Below, piece by piece: positions 33,218-37,186 of a stretch of DNA of 37,186 nucleotides. The notes beneath the pieces are model-generated. The model worked only from the letters and a program-made list of their open reading frames with translations. It ran no database searches and was not told the DNA's origin. Location of the stretch: NCBI GenBank assembly GCA_964579305.1, contig CAZOGY010000019.1, positions 1-37,186 of the forward strand, given 5' to 3'. Numbering within the stretch: position 1 is the stretch's first letter; the number at the start of each line of letters is the position of its first letter. Both the position numbers and the translations under genes were made by a program. Origin of the DNA: JBCBWG01 sp964579305. Its GTDB lineage: Bacteria > Pseudomonadota > Alphaproteobacteria > Rhizobiales > Hyphomicrobiaceae.

Positions 33218-34159
33218 TCAAACGCCGATGCCGTAGCCATCGTTGCCGGTTGCGATGCGTGATCCCACAAGCGATGCCGCGGGCAGGTCGCGGTGCGGAA
33301 AGCGCATGGCGAATGCTCTGCGTACTTCATCGGCCAATGCGCCTGCCAAATCGCTTGCGCCTGCGCGCGGCAGATAGAGATTGATGCCGAACTCAGGCAG
33401 CGGCGGCAAATCGCTTGCCGAATCGACAATGCGCAGGCCTGGCGGGAGCGAGTCGGCAAGCAATGCTGAAATGCTTAAGCCCGCCGCCACGGTTGCGTTG
33501 ACAGCTTCCTGATTGGAAACTTCAAGGACGAAACGCCAGTCGATGTGCGCTGACCGCAGGGCATCCAGCACAACAGGCCGAAAACGACAGGTGCGGCCGC
33601 CGATGGCCAGCGGAAGCGGCCGCCGCAAGTGTGCATCGCCCTCGACGGCGACCACCCAGACCAGTTGGTCACGACGCAATATTTCTCCGCCATCGCGGCT
33701 TGGCGACAGCTCCGTCGTCAATGTCAGGTCGAGTTCACCGGCGTCCAGCAGTTCGATCAGCTCTTGGCTGTTCTTGGTAACGAGCCGCACCTGAACCTGC
33801 GGATAGCTCATCGCGAAACGGCGCAGGATTGCCGGGGCATAGGTCGGCACAATATCGATGGGAATGCCGAGATTGATTTCGCCAGCGTGTGTCGGCGTCG
33901 TCATGTCCTGCCAGACCCGGTCATTGAGCGCGACAAGATCACGGGCGTGGGCGAGCAGTTGATCGCCCGCCGTCGCAAGGGTGATGCGCTTATGTTCTCG
34001 CATGAACAGGTCGGCGCCGAGCTGCTCTTCGAGCCGCTTGAGCTGCTGCGAGACGGCCGCTTGCGTGCGATTCAGCAGCCGCGCGGCCGCCGTCACGCTG
34101 CCGGTTTCGGCGACCGCGATGAACGCGCGCAACAGACTGATATCCAGATCCCGCGCCAT
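33218..34159 (-). CDS. LysR family transcriptional regulator
   Basis: A 313-residue LysR regulator. The winged HTH covers residues 4-63: DISLLRAFIAVAETGSVTAA, ARLLNRTQAAVSQQLKRLEE and LFMREHKRITLATAG. The periplasmic-binding-like effector domain follows from INLGIPIDIVPTYAP to the C-terminus. The ATG (MARDLDISLL) has GGAGG at eight bases. It is divergent from a DUF1127 gene across 157 bases, a pairing that recurs in Hyphomicrobiales. LysR proteins typically regulate their divergent neighbour and themselves; I see no clear T-N11-A site, so the target is inferred only from position. The co-inducer is unknown. Confidence 0.94.
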   Translation of the reverse strand: MARDLDISLLRAFIAVAETGSVTAAARLLNRTQAAVSQQLKRLEEQLGADLFMREHKRITLATAGDQLLAHARDLVALNDRVWQDMTTPTHAGEINLGIPIDIVPTYAPAILRRFAMSYPQVQVRLVTKNSQELIELLDAGELDLTLTTELSPSRDGGEILRRDQLVWVVAVEGDAHLRRPLPLAIGGRTCRFRPVVLDALRSAHIDWRFVLEVSNQEAVNATVAAGLSISALLADSLPPGLRIVDSASDLPPLPEFGINLYLPRAGASDLAGALADEVRRAFAMRFPHRDLPAASLVGSRIATGNDGYGIGV

Positions 34160-34316
34160 CTCTCGATCCTCCGAACGCAGCAGCTTGGCGGTTTTGCTGC
34201 ATAAAGCTTCATTATGCAAGCGTTCAATTGAATTAGCTTTTGTGAACTACGGCGGCGACGTAGAACACCGCCGGCGCGACCAAGAGCGGCCGCGCGTTCC
34301 ATCACGGGAGCCGACC

Positions 34317-34592
34317 ATGTTCACGAAGACTTTTTCGTTCAGTGTGCCCGGGCGTGACCCTTTCGCCATCGTCCATGCGCTTGCCCGACTGCCCGGGTTT
34401 GTCGCCAAAGTCGCCCGCGTTCAGCGCGAGCGCCGTGCGTTGGCAGCGCTCGATGATCGCATGCTCAAGGATATTGGTCTGAGCCGATCAATGGCCGCCC
34501 ATGAGAGCGCGCGCAGTCTGTTTGACCTGCCGAGCGACCAAGGCCGCAAAGCTGCGCCCGTGCGGCGCTTTTCATCGCGCAGATTGGGATGA
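34317..34592 (+). CDS. DUF1127 domain small protein
   Basis: A 91-residue protein with a C-terminal DUF1127 region (ERRALAALDDRMLKDIGLSRSMA). This Arg-rich short helix motif occurs in many small alphaproteobacterial proteins; some have roles in small-RNA-linked phosphate or stress regulation, but most are unknown. The start is set by GGGAG seven bases before the ATG and gives a normal size; the frame upstream is not coding-like. It is divergent from the LysR gene, so a LysR-regulated stress protein is a reasonable guess. The product is basic and soluble. Confidence 0.88.
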   Translation: MFTKTFSFSVPGRDPFAIVHALARLPGFVAKVARVQRERRALAALDDRMLKDIGLSRSMAAHESARSLFDLPSDQGRKAAPVRRFSSRRLG

Positions 34593-34636
34593 TCGGTGTG
34601 GTTGGCCGTGGATGCGCGTGGCCAATTGCGTTGCGA

Positions 34637-35014
34637 TCATGGCGTTGACCACGGCCGGGTGCCGGGGTCAACGGCGCTGCCGGATCGCGAAAGACCGCTT
34701 GGGCCCGGGGCTGGCGGACGTAATTGACGGACGTTTTCTAATTGCAGGCGCCGCGCCCACCAAAGATCATATTGGAATTGAAGCCCGAGCCAGAAATGCA
34801 CGCCACAACCAATCGCTTGGTTTAATCGCGCAGCGAGGTCGGCATTCACAGAACGGCGTTCGAGCAGCAATTCCGACAATCGCCGTTGCGAAATTCCAAG
34901 CGATGCAGCCAATTCTTTGCGGGTAACACCCAGCTTGGGTAAAATATCTTCACGCAGAATCTCGCCGGGATGTGGTGGCTCGGAAAACCGGCCATACAGA
35001 TCCTTGTGTATCAT
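34637..35014 (-). CDS. higA: HigA-family antitoxin-like transcriptional regulator
   Basis: A 125-residue HTH protein. The N-terminal HPGEILREDILPKLGVTRKE and LAASLGISQRRLSELLLERRS form the HigA/XRE DNA-binding domain, followed by VNADLAARLNQAIGCGVHFW and LGLQFQYDLWWARRLQ, typical of HigA antitoxins. A roughly 30-residue Pro/Arg-rich tail follows (PAPGPSGLSRSGSAVDPGTR). The ATG used has AAGAGG nine bases upstream. The in-frame upstream part does not resemble a HigB toxin, and no toxin gene is seen on either side. It may be an orphan antitoxin, or regulate another system. Confidence 0.88.
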   Translation of the reverse strand: MIHKDLYGRFSEPPHPGEILREDILPKLGVTRKELAASLGISQRRLSELLLERRSVNADLAARLNQAIGCGVHFWLGLQFQYDLWWARRLQLENVRQLRPPAPGPSGLSRSGSAVDPGTRPWSTP

Positions 35015-35164
35015 CCGCGCTCGCCTCTTTTGTTTTTTCACGAAAATGCCGTCGCGAATCTCATTTAAAATATGACGGATTAATGACACTGATTCGCGCT
35101 CCCAACAATCCTGGAAGTACGCGCGAATGACCGTCGTTATTCCAAATAACTTTGAAAATTCCGG

Positions 35165-35196
35165 CACCCTGATCGTTGGTTTTTGCGATCAGGGTG
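35165..35196 (-). terminator. Hairpin between the methyltransferase and higA genes
   Basis: CACCCTGATCG (35165-35175) and CGATCAGGGTG (35186-35196) pair perfectly over ten bases of loop. On the minus strand it lies about 50 bases after the methyltransferase stop and is followed by GGAATTTTC, a modest T-run, so it may terminate that transcript. The remaining 35015-35243 sequence is AT-richer and carries the higA promoter region. Confidence 0.6.
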
Positions 35197-35243
35197 TCAG
35201 CGGTGCCAGCGCGCCCATTTTTGCTGGCATGTTGGGCTACGCG

Positions 35244-36185
35244 CTATTTTCCGCGGCCATCTTTCTCTGGAGGGCCGTTTGCAGATGTCGTTTCGCCGCT
35301 TTGATATTCCGTCACGCCGAGCGCATCCGCAAGCCGGTGCGTCGCGCTGCCGGGGCGCAGCGGCTTTGGCTGATCAGGATGCGGTGCCCAGCCCGTCATC
35401 GTCAAGATCTCAAACGTCGCCGGGAACCGACCGTCCGCAAGAGCATGGCGATCTGCATAGATCTCGCAAACGCGCGCCAAGAGCCCACGGGTCACCGGTA
35501 TCTTGCTGCGCGTTGTCAGGCAGTTCGTTGCGCCCATCGCGCGCAGATCGCGCATCAACGCAAGCGGAGAGGGGTATGTGACCGTGACCGTATCGATATC
35601 TGTTACTGGCAATGCAAAGCCCGCACGCTGCAGCAATGACCCGAGCGCGCGCACCTCGACACGTGGGGCAACGCGCGGTGATGCGCCGCCGCGCACTTCG
35701 CTTTCGGCGAGGGCAAACGCATCCGCAAGCTCCGCGAGCGTTGTGCCACCCGTCATCGCGCCAAGGAAAAAGCCGTCCGGCCGCAGTGCCCGACGGATCT
35801 GGATTAGGGCCCCCGGCAAATCATTGACGAACTGAAGGGTCAGTGGGGCAACGACGCAGTCGAGTGTTTCGGGTTCGAACGGCAATGCGTCTTCGTGGCT
35901 TTGGCGGGAGGGGCCGTCGCAGGCGGCGAGCATGCGTTGCGACGGATCGAGTTCGGTTACCGTTGCGCCGTGTTGGCTCAGCGCTGTGCGCAGTGCGCGG
36001 CCAGGTGCGCCCGTGAAAGCGCCAACGCATGCCACGTCAGTGAAGGTTCGCTGTACGATGGCAAGGCGGGATGTCAAATCGTCAAGCGCGCGCGTTAGCA
36101 GAAAGTCAGCCCCGTCGAACAGGGGCGCGGCGCGGTCGCGGCGCTGCACGTAAAGGTCGCGGTCAAACAGGATTGGCGCCGTCAA
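35244..36185 (-). CDS. SAM-dependent methyltransferase, NDUFAF5/BioC-like
   Basis: A 313-residue class I methyltransferase. The N-terminal LFDRDLYVQRRDRAAPLFDG is followed by the SAM fold VACVGAFTGAPGRALRTALS, ATVTELDPSQRMLAACDG and DCVVAPLTLQFVNDLPGALI. The C-terminal part holds LMRDLRAMGATNCLTTRSKI, FPATFEILTMTGWAPHPDQP and PLRPGSATHRLADAL, matching alphaproteobacterial relatives of the mitochondrial complex I assembly factor NDUFAF5. The start is a TTG with GGAG eight bases upstream (MTAPILFDR); no ATG gives the right N-terminus. It is divergent from comF, an arrangement seen in many Hyphomicrobiales. Whether it methylates or hydroxylates a protein Arg, as NDUFAF5 does, is unproven. Confidence 0.88.
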   Translation of the reverse strand: MTAPILFDRDLYVQRRDRAAPLFDGADFLLTRALDDLTSRLAIVQRTFTDVACVGAFTGAPGRALRTALSQHGATVTELDPSQRMLAACDGPSRQSHEDALPFEPETLDCVVAPLTLQFVNDLPGALIQIRRALRPDGFFLGAMTGGTTLAELADAFALAESEVRGGASPRVAPRVEVRALGSLLQRAGFALPVTDIDTVTVTYPSPLALMRDLRAMGATNCLTTRSKIPVTRGLLARVCEIYADRHALADGRFPATFEILTMTGWAPHPDQPKPLRPGSATHRLADALGVTEYQSGETTSANGPPEKDGRGK

Positions 36186-36351
36186 TGGGGATCTCCCGCT
36201 TATAGCTCTTTCGTCATGCGTGCGCGGTTGTGCGTTTCGAGGCAGTGTGCTGACTGTAGGCCGTGCGGTGCCCGACGACTGCGCGTTTGGGATTTGCAGT
36301 CGGGCGAACGCGCGCCGTATTGCAACGTTCCTGATTGGGTCTTGGTGCTCC

Positions 36352-37186
36352 ATGCCGCAAGCGGGTCTGGCCGAAAATCCGCCGAGTGATGGGCCGCCAG
36401 GACATGCGCATGCTGGGCGCACCAGATGGCGCATGCCCGGGAGCGGCCTAAGCAAAGCTCTGCAAGGCTGGGCAAAAGCGCTCGCGAACTTCGTGATCCC
36501 GCCATGTTGTGCACACTGCCAGGCGCCGCTTGTCCAAGGCGATGCGCTTTGTGCAAGCTGTTGGCGGGGCATACATTTCATCCGGTCGCCGCTGTGTGAT
36601 CGGCTCGGCGTCCCACTACCCTACGACACCGGCGAGCTTACGGTTTCGGCCCGTGCACTTGCCGATCCGCCCGACTTTGATCGCGCCCGCACGGTGGCTT
36701 TTCACGAGGGGCCGATCCAGCACCTGGTCAGCGGTTTCAAATATGCGGACCGGCAAGATGCCCGTCGACTGCTTGCAAGGCTGCTCGCCCAAGCCGCTGG
36801 TCCGCTTATGCCGGATGTCGATTTGATTGTGCCGGTGCCGCTGCACCCAACGCGCCTGCGCCAGCGTCGCTACAACCAATCCGCGCTGCTTGCCAAGGAA
36901 TTGGGCCGGCTGACCGGGAAACAGGTGGCCTTTCATCTCTTGCTGCGCACCAAACAAACAGCGCCGCAGGTCGCCCTGTCTCGGGCCGAGCGTATGCGCA
37001 ATCCGCGTGGCGCGTTCCAGGTTGCCCCGTCTGCCCGTGCGGCGGTTGCGGGTTCCGGTATCCTTCTGGTCGACGATGTCTTGACCACGGGCGCAACGGT
37101 CAATGCCTGCGCGCGTTCATTGCGGTCTGCCGGCGCGGCACGCGTGGACGTCGTCACCGTGACACGGACGCGCAATCCTTCGCAGG
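36352..37186 (+). CDS. comF: ComF family phosphoribosyltransferase, cut by the right edge
   Basis: The frame is open through the end of the window, 278 codons so far, so the C-terminus is missing. It begins with a basic segment, then a Cys zinc-finger (CCAHCQAPL, CASCWRG; Cys 52, 53, 56, 67, 70), then the PRTase-like fold DVDLIVPVPLHPTRLRQRRY and the PRPP motif ILLVDDVLTTGAT near residue 241. ComF proteins have an amidophosphoribosyltransferase-like fold, support DNA uptake in competent bacteria and are retained widely in others. An ATG at 36433 is the alternative start. It is divergent from the NDUFAF5-like gene. Confidence 0.93.
   Translation, partial: MPQAGLAENPPSDGPPGHAHAGRTRWRMPGSGLSKALQGWAKALANFVIPPCCAHCQAPLVQGDALCASCWRGIHFIRSPLCDRLGVPLPYDTGELTVSARALADPPDFDRARTVAFHEGPIQHLVSGFKYADRQDARRLLARLLAQAAGPLMPDVDLIVPVPLHPTRLRQRRYNQSALLAKELGRLTGKQVAFHLLLRTKQTAPQVALSRAERMRNPRGAFQVAPSARAAVAGSGILLVDDVLTTGATVNACARSLRSAGAARVDVVTVTRTRNPSQ

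Overview
The window is a GC-rich stretch of alphaproteobacterial chromosome, most likely Hyphomicrobiales (Rhizobiales). This is inferred from the mbfA-type ferritin-VIT1 gene behind an Irr-like box, the yggT-DUF167-folD run, the divergent LysR/DUF1127 pair, the NDUFAF5-like methyltransferase next to comF, the LigE-like glutathione transferase and the DUF459 SGNH proteins. No genus can be named from the sequence alone. No phage, transposase, CRISPR array or rRNA operon is visible; the gene content looks chromosomal.

Layout. 1-2.2 kb: a housekeeping run folD, DUF167 and yggT on the minus strand, then tRNA-Ala(CGC). 2.3-7.4 kb: an unknown membrane protein, two divergent secreted DUF459/SGNH proteins, an AlgI-like MBOAT acyltransferase and a small single-span protein. 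The last four look like an envelope O-acylation module. A large interrupted palindrome and a perfect 18-bp palindrome lie behind the MBOAT gene. 7.5-11.9 kb: a MarR-EmrA / EmrB efflux module with a clear inverted-repeat operator in the divergent promoter, then a third SGNH-type secreted protein. 11.9-16.8 kb: on the minus strand a possible small protein, a GST, a TonB-like protein and a Cys-rich GMC oxidoreductase; on the plus strand a TSUP permease. 17-18.6 kb: a gene-poor stretch with a small Cys-rich ORF behind a strong ribosome-binding site, then a PcfJ-like protein. 18.8-21.4 kb: a tight operon acuI-maoC-cyclase, probably CoA-thioester or carboxylate catabolism. 21.5-23.4 kb: a GT2 glycosyltransferase and an alpha/beta hydrolase. 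24-25.1 kb: an outer-membrane beta-barrel with terminator, then two back-to-back tRNA-like sequences, one degenerate and one intact-looking but with anticodon ATT. 25.5-31 kb: a soluble slipin with a triplicated N-terminal motif, a SAM methyltransferase, a PhoA-type alkaline phosphatase, a small CPFC exported protein and mbfA. 31.3-37.2 kb: a glutamine amidotransferase, an SDR, the LysR/DUF1127 pair, a HigA-like regulator without a visible toxin, the NDUFAF5/BioC-like methyltransferase, and comF running off the right edge.

The points most worth following up are the tandem tRNA-like pair with an A34 anticodon, the three-copy motif in the slipin, the Cys-rich mini-ORF near the PcfJ-like gene, the O-acylation locus with its GAS-for-GDS SGNH partner, and the palindromes behind the MBOAT gene.
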